From positions 62,001 through 126,000 of the forward strand of contig JAEXDQ010000036.1 in NCBI GenBank assembly GCA_023401595.1: a stretch of 64,000 bases of DNA, written 5' to 3'. Below, in pieces: positions 36,396 through 45,694 of the stretch. A program made the translations under genes and the position numbers. Position 1 is the stretch's first letter. Every line of letters begins with the position of its first letter. Source of the DNA: Spirochaetota bacterium (GTDB lineage: Bacteria; Spirochaetota; Spirochaetia; Sphaerochaetales; Sphaerochaetaceae). The notes below the pieces were generated by a model. It was not told the origin of the DNA, ran no database searches, and saw nothing but the letters and a program-made list of their open reading frames with translations.

Positions 36396-38362
36396 TATTT
36401 CACCTCCTTGAGGCTGTTGAGCAGGCCACCGGCAAGCAACATCTTCAATTGGCTGGCCGTAATATCGGCCGCGAGTTCAATCTTCGCGCCGGAAGTCACA
36501 TCCTCCAGCAGGACGGACGAAAAGCCTCCAGCGGATTTCGCTTCGACAGCCCGCTCCAACTGTCGGGGCATATCCTCGATCCTGAGGGTGTCGCCCTGGG
36601 AAATCAAATCGTAGTCAGTCTCATCGATGAACGTCAGCGGAACAATGCCGAAATTACAGAGGTTGTTCTGATGTATCCGTTCAATGGATTTCGCGACGAC
36701 CGCCTTTACCCCGAGATACATGGGGCAGATCGCCGCATGTTCGCGGCTGGACCCCTGCCCATAGGAGACGCCGGCGACGATGACGTTGTCCTGACCGGCG
36801 TCACGCTGACTGACCGCGCGCCGCGGGAACGTCGGATCGACCGGCTCGAATACATATTGGGCGTAAGCGGGTATATTGGATCTGTATTTCAGACGCTGCC
36901 CCGCGGGCATGATATGGTCCGTGGTAATCTTGTCCCCGACCTTGATGACGGCGGGGCCCTGGAGCGTCCGTTTCATCGGGGTATTGGCCGGAGGAGCGCC
37001 GATATTCGGTCCCCTGACGACCTCGACGCCGGAACCGTCCGCAGGAGGGAATATGAACATGCGATCGTCGACGGCGAATTTCTCCGGCATGCGGACCTGA
37101 GGATAGGCGACCCCGTGGTCGGACAAAGGATCGACGAAAACCCCCGAAACAGCCGCCAACGCGGCAGTCTCAGGACTGACAAGATACAGCTGTCCGCTCT
37201 TGGTCCCACTGCGGCCTTCAAAATTCCGGTTGCTTGTCCGAAGTGAAATCCCATCGGTACTGGGGCTGAAATGGTTGCCGATACAAAAACCGCAAGCGCT
37301 TTCCAGAATTCTGGCGCCAGCGGCGATCATCTTCTCCAGAGAACCGTCTTCTGCGAGCATCATCAATACTTCCCTGCTTCCAGGGGCGATTCCAAGCGTA
37401 ACGCCAGGAGCGACTAAACGGCCGTCGAGTATTTCAGCGACCTTGCGCATATCGGTATAGGAGCTGTTGGTGCAGGAGCCAATGGCGACCTGATCAATCC
37501 TGGTCCCCGCCATATCCTTGATCCTGACGATATTGCCGGGTGAATGAGGGGCGGCGCAGCGGGGTTCCAGCGAGGAGAGGTCGATCTCAAACAGACCGTC
37601 GTATACGGCGTCCACATCGGCGGCGAGAGGAATCCAGACATTCTCCCTCCCCTGCGCGGCAAGGAACCTGAGGGTATTTTCATCGGAGGGGAAGAGGCTG
37701 GTCGTAACGCCGCACTCCGCCCCCATGTTGCAGATCGTGGCCCGTTCCGGAACCTCAAGCGATGCAAGACCGTCGCCGGTATACTCGAACACGCAGTTGA
37801 CGTTCCCCTTGACGGAGAAACGTTCCAGAACGGCGAGGATGACGTCCTTCGCGGAAACCCAAGGCCGCAGCCTGCCATGCAGTCTGATCTCAATGACCTT
37901 GGGGCTGATGATATGGAACGCTCCACCGGCCATAGCCACGGCGACGTCCAGTCCACCGGCACCGATCGCCACCATGCCGATGCCGCCGCCGGTGGGAGTA
38001 TGCGAATCGCTTCCGAGCAATGTCTTGCCCGGCGCACCGAACCGTTCAAGATGGACTTGATGGCAGATGCCGTTGCCAGGACGGGAGAACACGACGCCGT
38101 ATTTCGCCGCGACGCTTTGCAGATAGCGATGGTCGTCGGCGTTTTCAAATCCGACCTGCACGGTATTGTGGTCTACATAGCTGACCGCAAGTTCATTCTG
38201 CACATGCGGCAGCCCCATCGACTCAAACTGCAGGTAGGCCATGGTCCCGGTCGCATCCTGCGTCAGGGTCTGGTCGATACGGATTCCGATCGGCTCCCCA
38301 GTTTTCAGCACCCCTTCCATCAGGTGGGCCTCAAGAATCTTCGCCGTCAATGTCTTGCCCAT
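36395..38362 (-). CDS. acn: Aconitate hydratase
   Basis: 655 residues. Isomerises citrate to isocitrate. Cluster ligands are visible in GSCTNSSYTDMRK and ESACGFCIGNHF; also LLGSDSHTPTGGGIGMVAIGAGGLDVA, and swivelling-domain motif GVSYGQGSSREHAA near the C-terminus. The length and IDQTLTQDATGTMAYLQFE pattern fit the shorter aconitase type found in clostridia and spirochaetes. GGAGAG lies before the ATG. First gene of the acn-icd operon. Confidence 0.95.
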   Translation of the reverse strand: MGKTLTAKILEAHLMEGVLKTGEPIGIRIDQTLTQDATGTMAYLQFESMGLPHVQNELAVSYVDHNTVQVGFENADDHRYLQSVAAKYGVVFSRPGNGICHQVHLERFGAPGKTLLGSDSHTPTGGGIGMVAIGAGGLDVAVAMAGGAFHIISPKVIEIRLHGRLRPWVSAKDVILAVLERFSVKGNVNCVFEYTGDGLASLEVPERATICNMGAECGVTTSLFPSDENTLRFLAAQGRENVWIPLAADVDAVYDGLFEIDLSSLEPRCAAPHSPGNIVRIKDMAGTRIDQVAIGSCTNSSYTDMRKVAEILDGRLVAPGVTLGIAPGSREVLMMLAEDGSLEKMIAAGARILESACGFCIGNHFSPSTDGISLRTSNRNFEGRSGTKSGQLYLVSPETAALAAVSGVFVDPLSDHGVAYPQVRMPEKFAVDDRMFIFPPADGSGVEVVRGPNIGAPPANTPMKRTLQGPAVIKVGDKITTDHIMPAGQRLKYRSNIPAYAQYVFEPVDPTFPRRAVSQRDAGQDNVIVAGVSYGQGSSREHAAICPMYLGVKAVVAKSIERIHQNNLCNFGIVPLTFIDETDYDLISQGDTLRIEDMPRQLERAVEAKSAGGFSSVLLEDVTSGAKIELAADITASQLKMLLAGGLLNSLKEVK

Positions 38363-38391
38363 TTACGCTCTCCATCTATCTGTATAGTCTG

Positions 38392-38406
38392 GGGGTATAC
38401 TACCCC
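38392..38406. promoter_or_regulatory. Operator-like palindrome at the acn promoter
   Basis: GGGGTATACTACCCC is a 6+3+6 perfect inverted repeat. On the minus strand it covers the -10 region of a promoter TTGCAA, 17 bases, TAGTAT about 35-60 bases before the acn ATG. A repressor bound here would block acn-icd. Confidence 0.55.
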
Positions 38407-38460
38407 AATCCCTGAAGAATTGCAAAACCCAGCAAATCGCCCGATCATGGACGCCGAAGA

Positions 38461-38622
38461 CCGATACGCAACCGATACGCAACCGATACGCAACCGGTCC
38501 GGCATCGACCATGGCCGCGACCGCTCCTGACAAGACGCCGCCACGCGGACATGCCGTCGTATGCGGCGGACTCAATGCCCAGCGATCTCCCCATCCAGAC
38601 GAAACGCACCAGACGAAACGCT
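38461..38622. repeat. Two short tandem-repeat clusters upstream of acn
   Basis: CCGATACGCAA occurs three times without gap at 38461, 38472 and 38483. A second pair, CCAGACGAAACGCA/T, occupies 38595-38608 and 38609-38622. The gap between the MFS gene end and acn start holds nothing else I can support. Confidence 0.75.
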
Positions 38623-38638
38623 CAAGATGGACGCACCG

Positions 38639-39850
38639 TCAGGCAAGACGTTTTCGCATCTTCCCCTGAACGACGATTCCCACGCCCTCCATCACGAGCA
38701 GGACAGCCACGAACAGGAAGATCGCAAACAACACCTGGCGAAAACTGAAATGCTCATAGATGGCTCCGCCGAAGATAGCTCCAACGATAGTCCCGCATGT
38801 AAGCAAGACCTCGTGGATCATCATGCGCCGGGAACGGTTTACGCAGCCGGATGCGCCATGGAACATGCTCAACGTATAGGCCATGGCGAACAGGACGCCG
38901 AATACCAGGAAAAAGACCCCGTAGGCGACAAGCGCGACCGGGACGATGGAGGCCGGTATGGCCATTCCCAAGAGACAGACAAGGCCGAACGTCAGCTGGA
39001 CGCCCAGGACGACAGGCAATTTGAACTGCCACCAGGCCGTTTTACCCAAGAACATGAACATGCAGCAGGTGGATAGCCCGCGGATCAGCAACAAGAAACC
39101 AGTCGTACTTTCGGCAATATGCATCACGTCCTTCGCGAACAGCGGAAAGATCGTCTGTATGACGCTCAATCCGGTGTAGACCATGACGATACCGGCCCAG
39201 CAGAGATACCGTAACGGCGTGCTATGGTCTTCCGACCGGCTCTGACCGATATGGGAACGCTCGCTTCCTACAGCCCGGATTCCGGGAACGATGGCGCTAG
39301 CGAGAAAAATCAACAGGAACACCACGGCGAACACGCCGATACCCGCGGCAAGGGGCAAGGTCGTGGAGCGCTCTACAAGAACCCCCGCCACATACGGGGA
39401 AAGCCCGGCGCCGAAGGACCATGAGAAGTTGAACGCGCTGGACACCCGGTTGAGCTGAGCGCCCTCCTTCCCCCTTGAGAACCATCCTTCAACCTGAGGC
39501 CAGAGCATCGACATGAAGATTCCATACATGGACAAGGAAATAAATACCAGCCACAACCGTTCGCTGAGAATCAGCGCCGCGATTGAAGCGCCCATGCCGA
39601 GCATCGACAGTTCAATGCAATGACGAGGGCGCATCCGACTGTACAATCCGCCGCCGACAATGCAAAACAAGAAATAGGTAAAGGTATATACGCTGGTCGC
39701 GACGCCAATCATCTGGGCGGAGAGACCGAATCGGAGCCGCAGGTGATAGACGATGGAGAGATTGACCATGGCGATTGAAAGCTGCCCCAGAAACGATGCG
39801 ACATTCAATACCCAGAATTGAATCGCATCGGTCTTTTGCTCTGTAAACAT
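38639..39850 (-). CDS. Major facilitator superfamily transporter
   Basis: 403 residues, about twelve membrane segments. The start at 39850 is chosen for GGAGG six bases upstream; the longer open frame extends into non-coding DNA. The loop between segments 2 and 3 is GGGLYSRMRPRHCIELS, the usual MFS A-motif position, and NFSWSFGAGLSPYVAGVLVE matches the fourth to fifth segments. Substrate unknown. Confidence 0.88.
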   Translation of the reverse strand: MFTEQKTDAIQFWVLNVASFLGQLSIAMVNLSIVYHLRLRFGLSAQMIGVATSVYTFTYFLFCIVGGGLYSRMRPRHCIELSMLGMGASIAALILSERLWLVFISLSMYGIFMSMLWPQVEGWFSRGKEGAQLNRVSSAFNFSWSFGAGLSPYVAGVLVERSTTLPLAAGIGVFAVVFLLIFLASAIVPGIRAVGSERSHIGQSRSEDHSTPLRYLCWAGIVMVYTGLSVIQTIFPLFAKDVMHIAESTTGFLLLIRGLSTCCMFMFLGKTAWWQFKLPVVLGVQLTFGLVCLLGMAIPASIVPVALVAYGVFFLVFGVLFAMAYTLSMFHGASGCVNRSRRMMIHEVLLTCGTIVGAIFGGAIYEHFSFRQVLFAIFLFVAVLLVMEGVGIVVQGKMRKRLA

Positions 39851-40027
39851 CATACTCCTCCATCGGAAACGTCGATACGAAAACAAGGACGTCAATCGAA
39901 ACGACAGACAAGCCCCATTGCAGAACAGATATAGCAGTTTCACGGTCGGCTGACAAGCAAGGAGCAGGTCCTTCCCGCCGCTTGATGAAAAAATCAGACG
40001 GAACATCCTGCAATTTCACCGATATTG

Positions 40028-40056
40028 TTGGCAAAGACGGAAAAACAGTCTACAGT
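40028..40056 (+). promoter_or_regulatory. Candidate promoter of the PAP2-like gene
   Basis: TTGGCA at 40028-40033, 17-base spacer, TACAGT at 40051-40056. Confidence 0.5.
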
Positions 40057-40142
40057 AATCGATGCGGAAATAAAGGATAGAGACTGAGGCAACCGCTGTT
40101 CCCTTCCGGGATCGAATCGACTTACAAAGAGATGAACAAGGT

Positions 40143-40610
40143 ATGACTTTTGAAAATCTGCTCACAAACGCACCCTTGCTAGCGGCTTTTTTCAGTATGG
40201 TGATCGCTCAGGCGCTCAAGCCTCTCATCCATCTGTTGATCGATCATACATTCAACTACAAGCTGATATTCTCCACTGGCAGCATGCCGTCCTCCCACAC
40301 GGCGGCGGTCATCTCCTTGGTCACCAGCATCGCCATGATACAGGGATTCGCCACGACGGAACTCGCCATAGCCGTCGTGTTCGCCGCGATCGTAATCCAC
40401 GACGCCATGGGCATTCGCCGGGAAGCCGGAAAACAAGCGGAAGTCATCAATGAGTGGAGCAGGATACTCACGGATCTCCATAGGGAAGGACAATTCACTC
40501 CTGAGAATCTCAAGACGATGCTCGGACACAGCTTCTCGCAGGTGGTGGGCGGGATCGTGTTAGGTCTGACGGTGGGGATCATCGTTACGAACATCGTAGT
40601 CGGCATCTAG
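40143..40610 (+). CDS. Divergent PAP2 family protein (DUF212/YuiD-like)
   Basis: 155 residues. Motifs AQALKPLIHLLIDH, STGSMPSSHTAAVISLVTSIAM and VFAAIVIHDAMGIRREAGKQAEVIN are those of the divergent PAP2 (acid-phosphatase-like) family; the SMPSSH histidine corresponds to the phosphatase core. Three or four membrane segments. Biological substrate unknown, perhaps a lipid pyrophosphate. Only AAGG is visible before the ATG. Confidence 0.88.
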   Translation: MTFENLLTNAPLLAAFFSMVIAQALKPLIHLLIDHTFNYKLIFSTGSMPSSHTAAVISLVTSIAMIQGFATTELAIAVVFAAIVIHDAMGIRREAGKQAEVINEWSRILTDLHREGQFTPENLKTMLGHSFSQVVGGIVLGLTVGIIVTNIVVGI

Positions 40611-40651
40611 GCCTCAAGCAGAGTTTGATATCCATTCCGTCACATTATCAA

Positions 40652-40711
40652 TGCAGTTTTATGCACAGAATCTGGATATCTATTGACTATTCTGCATATA
40701 TATTCAATATT
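40652..40711 (+). promoter_or_regulatory. Promoter and ARG-box-like sites of binding protein 1
   Basis: TGCATATATATTCA (40693-40706) matches the ARG-box core at nine of ten positions and lies in the spacer of TTGACT (40683-40688) and AATATT (40706-40711). A weaker box TGCAGTTTTATGCA is centred 41 bp upstream (40652-40665). Confidence 0.5.
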
Positions 40712-40753
40712 TGTGTATCAAATACTCACAATACCTTCAAAGGAAGCAACTAC

Positions 40754-41503
40754 ATGAAAAAGACTTTTATCGTCCTGTGCGTTGTACTGGCATGTCTCTC
40801 TCCGGTTTTCGCGGGCGGCAGTAAAGAAAAGACCGAAGGCTACGTTTTCGCGGCTGACGCGACATGGCCGCCCCTCGAATTCGTCGATAACGGCGTACTC
40901 ACCGGTTTTGAAGTCGAACTGATGCCGCTGATCGGAGAAAAAGTCGGCGTGACCATGACTGTCAAGAATATCCCCTGGGATACTATTTTCGCCGGGCTGG
41001 CGAACGGCGCCTACGACGGCGTCGCATCCGGCGTCACCGTGACCGATGAAAGGAAGCTCACCATGGACTTCTCAACTCCGATTCTGAGCGCCGGGCAGGT
41101 CGTCATTGTCCGTGCGGCCGACGCCGCGACGGTCAAGGGGATCAAGGATTTCTCCGGCAAAAAAATCGGCGTGCAGATCGGTACCACCGGGGATTTCGCA
41201 CTGGACGGCTACGATGTCGTAAAACGCGCCTATGACGATATCGGACTCGCTATCGAAGACATGATGAACGGCAATCTTGACGCAGCCGTCTGCGATTCCC
41301 TGATCGCCAGCGATTTTGTTCTCGCAAACGACAACTACAAAGGCAAGATCACGGTCGTCGGAGAACCCTTCACGGAAGAAGATATCGCTATCGCCGTCAA
41401 GAAAGGCAATACAGTGCTGCTGAACCTGATCAACGACGGACTTGCCAAAATGGAAGCCGACGGCTCCCTCGCCGCTCTCAAGGCGAAGTGGAACATCCTG
41501 TAG
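40754..41503 (+). CDS. Amino-acid ABC importer binding protein 1
   Basis: 249 residues. Signal peptide ends SPVFA, then GGSKEKTEG, no lipobox. Family 3 binding-protein pattern: FAADATWPPLEFVDNGVLTGFEVELM, WDTIFAGLANGAYDGVASGVTVTDERK, GKKIGVQIGTTGDF and NGNLDAAVCDS. AAAGGAAG lies before the ATG. Closely related to the protein at 43151, so the pair arose by duplication. Its permease-ATPase partners are probably the genes at 45.9-47.5 kb. ARG-box-like sites suggest arginine, ornithine or lysine. Confidence 0.93.
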   Translation: MKKTFIVLCVVLACLSPVFAGGSKEKTEGYVFAADATWPPLEFVDNGVLTGFEVELMPLIGEKVGVTMTVKNIPWDTIFAGLANGAYDGVASGVTVTDERKLTMDFSTPILSAGQVVIVRAADAATVKGIKDFSGKKIGVQIGTTGDFALDGYDVVKRAYDDIGLAIEDMMNGNLDAAVCDSLIASDFVLANDNYKGKITVVGEPFTEEDIAIAVKKGNTVLLNLINDGLAKMEADGSLAALKAKWNIL

Positions 41504-41530
41504 TCCGGCGAACATATCGTAACCGATACA

Positions 41531-41570
41531 ACGATGAAAGGCCGCCATTGGGCGGTCTTTCATCGTTTTT
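41531..41570 (+). terminator. Rho-independent terminator after binding protein 1
   Basis: A 16-bp stem (41531-41546 with 41551-41566, one G-U pair) closed by ATTG, followed by TTTTT. Confidence 0.93.
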
Positions 41571-41628
41571 CAGCATATGAGGCCACGCTTCATATGTGAT
41601 ACCGTTTCCCGCCTTCGGAGACAAGGAC

Positions 41629-41656
41629 TTGTCCATGACCGGAAATACTGTATACT
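41629..41656 (+). promoter_or_regulatory. Promoter giving a leaderless hydrolase mRNA
   Basis: TTGTCC at 41629-41634, 16-base spacer, TATACT at 41651-41656, then TCGGTC and the ATG at 41663. No Shine-Dalgarno site. Confidence 0.6.
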
Positions 41657-41662
41657 TCGGTC

Positions 41663-42847
41663 ATGAAACAGTCGTTGATCGTCTTGATATACCTTCTTCT
41701 ATTCACAACCGCTTGTTCCACACCGACGGCGAATATCGCCGTCAAAGGGCAGAACCAAGTCAACGTAGAAATGCCGGAGACGGCCGGCCCCGCGCGGGAA
41801 ATACTCACCTTCTCCGCATATGACGGATATCCTCTCACGGGCAGGCTGACGCTTCCCGTCGGAGACGGACCGATAGACAAGTGTGTAATCTACGTGAACG
41901 GCTCAGGCCCCAATACATATGAAAACAAGCGGCAGATGAACGAAACCACCTTTTCCTATTTTGATTTCTTCGCCGAACGGTTCGCAGAACAAGGAACCGC
42001 GTTCTACAGCTACAATACCAGGGGGGTGTCGATCGGTACCGAGCCCCCTTTGTTCCAGTCGATCGACGAAACGGCCTACCGTACCTATATTCCCCACAAT
42101 GAGGTACAAGACATAGCGACGATCATCAGGGAATTGCAGTCAAATCCCCGGCTTCATGAGGCGAAGGTAATATTGCTAGGCTGGAGCGCGGGAACCATCA
42201 TTGCGCCACTGACCGTATTGACGACCGAGGCGAAGGCTGACGCGCTGCTGCTTGCCGGATATACGAATACAACGATGGCTGAAACGCTGGAATGGCAGCA
42301 GTCCGGAGGATCCAGCATGGTATTCTACCGTCAGTATTTCGATTATGACGGCGACAGGCTCGTATCGCAGAAAGAATTCATGGAGGACCGGTACAAAATC
42401 GCCGCGATGTTCGGCATTTCTTTCAACGACCTGGATCTCGACAACACAGGGTATCTCGACGAAAGGGATTTTGCGATTTTGCTCAAACCCGGCAGGGACG
42501 CCCTGTTTGCCGCGATAGAACGTCACGACGATACGTGGTTGGCGGAGAACTATGGAATTCCACTGACGTCCGCATGGTTCGACGACTACGCCACCCTGGC
42601 GCCCAACAGCGAAACGTTGCCGCAAGTGGACATCCCGATATATATCTTTCATGGAGTCAACGATGCGAACGTTCCGGTGGAACAGGTGTACGCCATCGCA
42701 GAGACGTTCAAGGAAGCAGGCAAGACAAATCTGTCCGTTGACGTCTTTGATGGTCATGACCACGACCTGAATTTTTTGGAGTTCGTAGTCAGCGGTACGG
42801 TTTCAGAAGGTCTGCGGGCGATATTGGATTGCGTGGCGGCATTGTAG
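41663..42847 (+). CDS. Alpha/beta hydrolase lipoprotein with an EF-hand pair
   Basis: 394 residues. Lipobox FTTAC gives a lipid-anchored envelope protein. The hydrolase core has CVIYVNGSGP, nucleophile Ser175 in LLGWSAGTI, Asp334 in HGVNDANVP and His365/367 in FDGHDHDLN. Between strands, in the cap region, sit two calcium loops: DYDGDRLVSQKE (227-238) and DLDNTGYLDERD (258-269), both with the canonical spacing of acidic ligands. Probably an esterase or peptidase whose lid is calcium-regulated. It lies between two amino-acid-binding-protein genes but has its own promoter. Confidence 0.87.
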   Translation: MKQSLIVLIYLLLFTTACSTPTANIAVKGQNQVNVEMPETAGPAREILTFSAYDGYPLTGRLTLPVGDGPIDKCVIYVNGSGPNTYENKRQMNETTFSYFDFFAERFAEQGTAFYSYNTRGVSIGTEPPLFQSIDETAYRTYIPHNEVQDIATIIRELQSNPRLHEAKVILLGWSAGTIIAPLTVLTTEAKADALLLAGYTNTTMAETLEWQQSGGSSMVFYRQYFDYDGDRLVSQKEFMEDRYKIAAMFGISFNDLDLDNTGYLDERDFAILLKPGRDALFAAIERHDDTWLAENYGIPLTSAWFDDYATLAPNSETLPQVDIPIYIFHGVNDANVPVEQVYAIAETFKEAGKTNLSVDVFDGHDHDLNFLEFVVSGTVSEGLRAILDCVAAL

Positions 42848-43025
42848 CGCCGTACAACGTAGCGCGGCCCGTGTATCCCCAGTCCCCTATCCCTCCGACA
42901 TAGAAAGGTTTCGCCGGAAAAATGAATACGCCAGACAGTTTACAACCGCGACGATACGGTTCAGACGGCTTTCTCGACCATCCTGCCGTGCGGAGGTACA
43001 ATTGGCCGAAGCAGTTTGGCAGTGA

Positions 43026-43117
43026 GGAATTTTTATTCATGCCAAAATTCTGTGTATAGAAAAATATGCATATTTATACAAAAACTCCTTGACAATTATT
43101 GTATATTTATTCATCAT
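43026..43117 (+). promoter_or_regulatory. Promoter with three ARG-box-like sites, binding protein 2
   Basis: Boxes GGAATTTTTATTCA (43026-43039), TGCATATTTATACA (43067-43080) and TGTATATTTATTCA (43100-43113) match TGAAT-N4-ATTCA at nine, eight and nine of ten positions; centres are 41 and 33 bp apart. The last box lies in the spacer after TTGACA (43089-43094). The remaining 42848-43150 gap holds no gene. Confidence 0.55.
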
Positions 43118-43150
43118 GTCGCCATATTCAATGGAAAGAGGTTGTATATC

Positions 43151-43918
43151 ATGAAAAAAATCATAGCTCTGTTGTTGATTCTGACGTGTCTGGCTCCTGT
43201 GTTCGCAGGAGGGCAGAAAGAAACTAATTCCTATGTATTCGCGGCGAACTGCGCTTGGCCTCCGCTTGAATTCGTGGACGAGAAAGGGGATATCGTCGGT
43301 TTTGAAATCGATCTGATCAAGGAATTCGCGGCCATGACCGGTTACAGCATGAGCGTAAGGAACGTGGCATGGGACGGTATCTTCGCAGGCCTTTCCAACG
43401 GCGCCTATGATGCGATCGCCAGCGGCGTCTCCGTCACCGAAGAACGCAAACCGTCAATGGAGTTCACCACCCCGATCCTGTACGTGACCCAGGCGATCAT
43501 CGTCCACAAGCAGGCGTCGGGAATGGCCGATTTGCAGGGCTTGAACGGCAAGAAGGTCGGCGTACAGCTGGGGACTACCGGCCATATAGCCCTTGAAGAC
43601 GCGGTCAAAGCGCAGTCGAATCTGAATATCGACATCAAAGCCTATGACGAAGTAGGTTTCGCAGTCGAGGATCTGATGAACGGCAACCTGGACGCGGTGG
43701 TCTGCGACTCCCTGATCGCCAGCGACTATGTGTTGAGCAATCAGAACTACGCAGGCAAGCTCACCGTCTCCGGCATCGCGTCGGAAATTACGGAACCCAT
43801 CGCTATCGCCGTCAAGAAGGGCAATCTGGAATTCACGAACCTGCTCAACGACTGCATCGCGAAATTGGAAGAGAACGGCAAGATGGCGGAACTCAAAGCG
43901 AAATGGAATCTGCTGTGA
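43151..43918 (+). CDS. Amino-acid ABC importer binding protein 2
   Basis: 255 residues. Signal peptide ends APVFA followed by GGQKETNS, no lipobox. Same architecture as the protein at 40754: FAANCAWPPLEFVDEKGDIVGFEIDL, WDGIFAGLSNGAYDAIASGVSVTEERK, GKKVGVQLGTTGHIA, NGNLDAVVCDSLIASDYVL. An AGAGG element lies about ten bases before the ATG. A tandem paralogue with diverged ligand pocket could broaden specificity of one shared permease. Confidence 0.93.
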   Translation: MKKIIALLLILTCLAPVFAGGQKETNSYVFAANCAWPPLEFVDEKGDIVGFEIDLIKEFAAMTGYSMSVRNVAWDGIFAGLSNGAYDAIASGVSVTEERKPSMEFTTPILYVTQAIIVHKQASGMADLQGLNGKKVGVQLGTTGHIALEDAVKAQSNLNIDIKAYDEVGFAVEDLMNGNLDAVVCDSLIASDYVLSNQNYAGKLTVSGIASEITEPIAIAVKKGNLEFTNLLNDCIAKLEENGKMAELKAKWNLL

Positions 43919-44016
43919 CTCATGGTCCGGCACGGCGACTTGGAAGGATGAGTCAAGGAACCCGCCGCGACGAGGACGTTTGAACAGAGACCCCCGCTAG
44001 TCGGAGGCTCGATGAG

Positions 44017-44062
44017 AAACCCGGAAAAACAGGATAAGGAACTATCCCGTCGTTCCGGGTTT
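44017..44062 (+). terminator. Hairpin after binding protein 2
   Basis: AAACCCGGAA (44017-44026) pairs with TTCCGGGTTT (44053-44062); an inner GGATA/TATCC stem extends it. It could serve both the plus-strand gene and the convergent oxidoreductase. Confidence 0.6.
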
Positions 44063-44167
44063 CAATTTGTATGCCACTTGCATGTCACCTGCGTATCATC
44101 GTCGGTGAAACATGTCAGCGTCTACAGCCCCAGGACCGCGACGAGGCGAGCCTAGGGCATATCGCCC

Positions 44168-45418
44168 CTACGAAAGCGCGACGACGCCATGGATATGCCG
44201 GGAACGTTCCGCCGCGAAGCATATCAAATGGCTTTCCAAGGAGACGGCCGCGCTGGAAAGATTGCCGCTCGCGCCACCGGTCCTGACCGAATCCAAGAAA
44301 TCGCGGACGATCGCATAGTCGCCTCCCCCATGCCCATGTCCGACCATATCCTCAGGCTCCTTCACATCTATCCGATGCTCCTGCTCCGTGAGGAAATCGG
44401 TGTACACGATCACGGATTTACACATGTCTGCGACAAGCTGCCCCTTCGTTCCCATGATTTTCAATTGACGGCCATGGTCGGACGTAAAGCCGCACATGGT
44501 GAACGTAGCGACCTGTCCGTGGGCGAACTCCATGTTGACGACCTGATGGTCCACCACGTCGTTGTCACAATGGTAGACGCATCGTCCGTACGGGCCTTCC
44601 TTCAACGCCTTGAGCCTGCCCTCATAGCTGAGGTCGGTGGTAAGGACGTCCGTCGGCCAACCGATATCGTCGGTCAGATACAAACGCGGGGCGTAGTACG
44701 GGCAGTCCTCGGAACGGGGACAATCGTCCAGGCAACGGGAAGTCGCGCCGTCAGGAGCGTTCTCCGGCGTGAAATGTCGCAAAGAACCGAACGAAGGGAC
44801 GTAGGAGCATCGGTCTTCCATCAGCCAGAGGATGATATCCAGATCGTGACAGCTTTTCTGCAGAAGCATCGGGCTAGTCTCGCGGCTACTGCGCCAGTTG
44901 CCACGGACAAAGGAGTGGGCCTGGTGCCAATAGGCGACGTTCTCCACCTGGTCGATCGCCATGATATCGCCCAGCAGGCCGTCCGAGACAATCTGTTTGA
45001 CAGTCTGGAAGAACGGAGTGTAGCGTAAGACGTGGCAGACGCTCAGAACCCGCCCCGAAGCTTCGGCCTCCCTCACTATTTCCTGACATTCCATCTCTAC
45101 AGGGGACATCGGTTTTTCCAACAGGACATGATACCCCTTGCGCAACGCCTCGATCGCAGGCCGGGTATGCATGGTATCAAGCGTACAGACAAATACGCAG
45201 TCGGCGAAGCGTTCACGAGCCAGCGCCTCCTCCCACGAGGAGAAACGGGCGCAATCGGTATCACAGACCTGCTCTACGAATTTCTCCATCCGATCAAGCC
45301 GAGGTTCCGCGGCCCCCACGATCTTGAGCTGGTCAGGATGCTGTTTCGCATACATGGCGTACGCCATCCCTCGCCCACCACACCCCAGTACTATCGCCGT
45401 CACAGGTCCATCAGGCAT
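44168..45418 (-). CDS. Gfo/Idh/MocA-family oxidoreductase
   Basis: 416 residues. N-terminal Rossmann fold VTAIVLGCGGRGMAYAMYAKQ, the EKP motif in YHVLLEKPMSP, and a C-terminal alpha/beta domain with SCHDLDIILWLMED (the family's catalytic-His region). A cysteine-bearing insertion (RCLDDCPRSEDCPYYAPR) occurs in a subset of these proteins and may bind metal. Probably an NAD(P)-dependent sugar or inositol dehydrogenase. GGAAGGGG precedes the ATG. Confidence 0.92.
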   Translation of the reverse strand: MPDGPVTAIVLGCGGRGMAYAMYAKQHPDQLKIVGAAEPRLDRMEKFVEQVCDTDCARFSSWEEALARERFADCVFVCTLDTMHTRPAIEALRKGYHVLLEKPMSPVEMECQEIVREAEASGRVLSVCHVLRYTPFFQTVKQIVSDGLLGDIMAIDQVENVAYWHQAHSFVRGNWRSSRETSPMLLQKSCHDLDIILWLMEDRCSYVPSFGSLRHFTPENAPDGATSRCLDDCPRSEDCPYYAPRLYLTDDIGWPTDVLTTDLSYEGRLKALKEGPYGRCVYHCDNDVVDHQVVNMEFAHGQVATFTMCGFTSDHGRQLKIMGTKGQLVADMCKSVIVYTDFLTEQEHRIDVKEPEDMVGHGHGGGDYAIVRDFLDSVRTGGASGNLSSAAVSLESHLICFAAERSRHIHGVVALS

Positions 45419-45694
45419 ATACCCCTTCCCGACATAACCCCATATGTTCCTCTACGATAGCCGAAAATCGAATCTTTGCAAGGAAAATCGGACGGGCGGA
45501 AGGAATTTTCCAGCCAATGCCGATCTATCGCCGCCTATGATGGCGAAGACATGAAAAGGAAGAGCGGCCATGGAAAACCGGCAATTGGTTCTTATGCAAA
45601 AAAATACAGTTTTGGTGCATGTTTTTCAACTCAGAACATTCCGGCCACAAATTCATCCAAACCAAAATTATCCGATATAAGACATACAAATATG

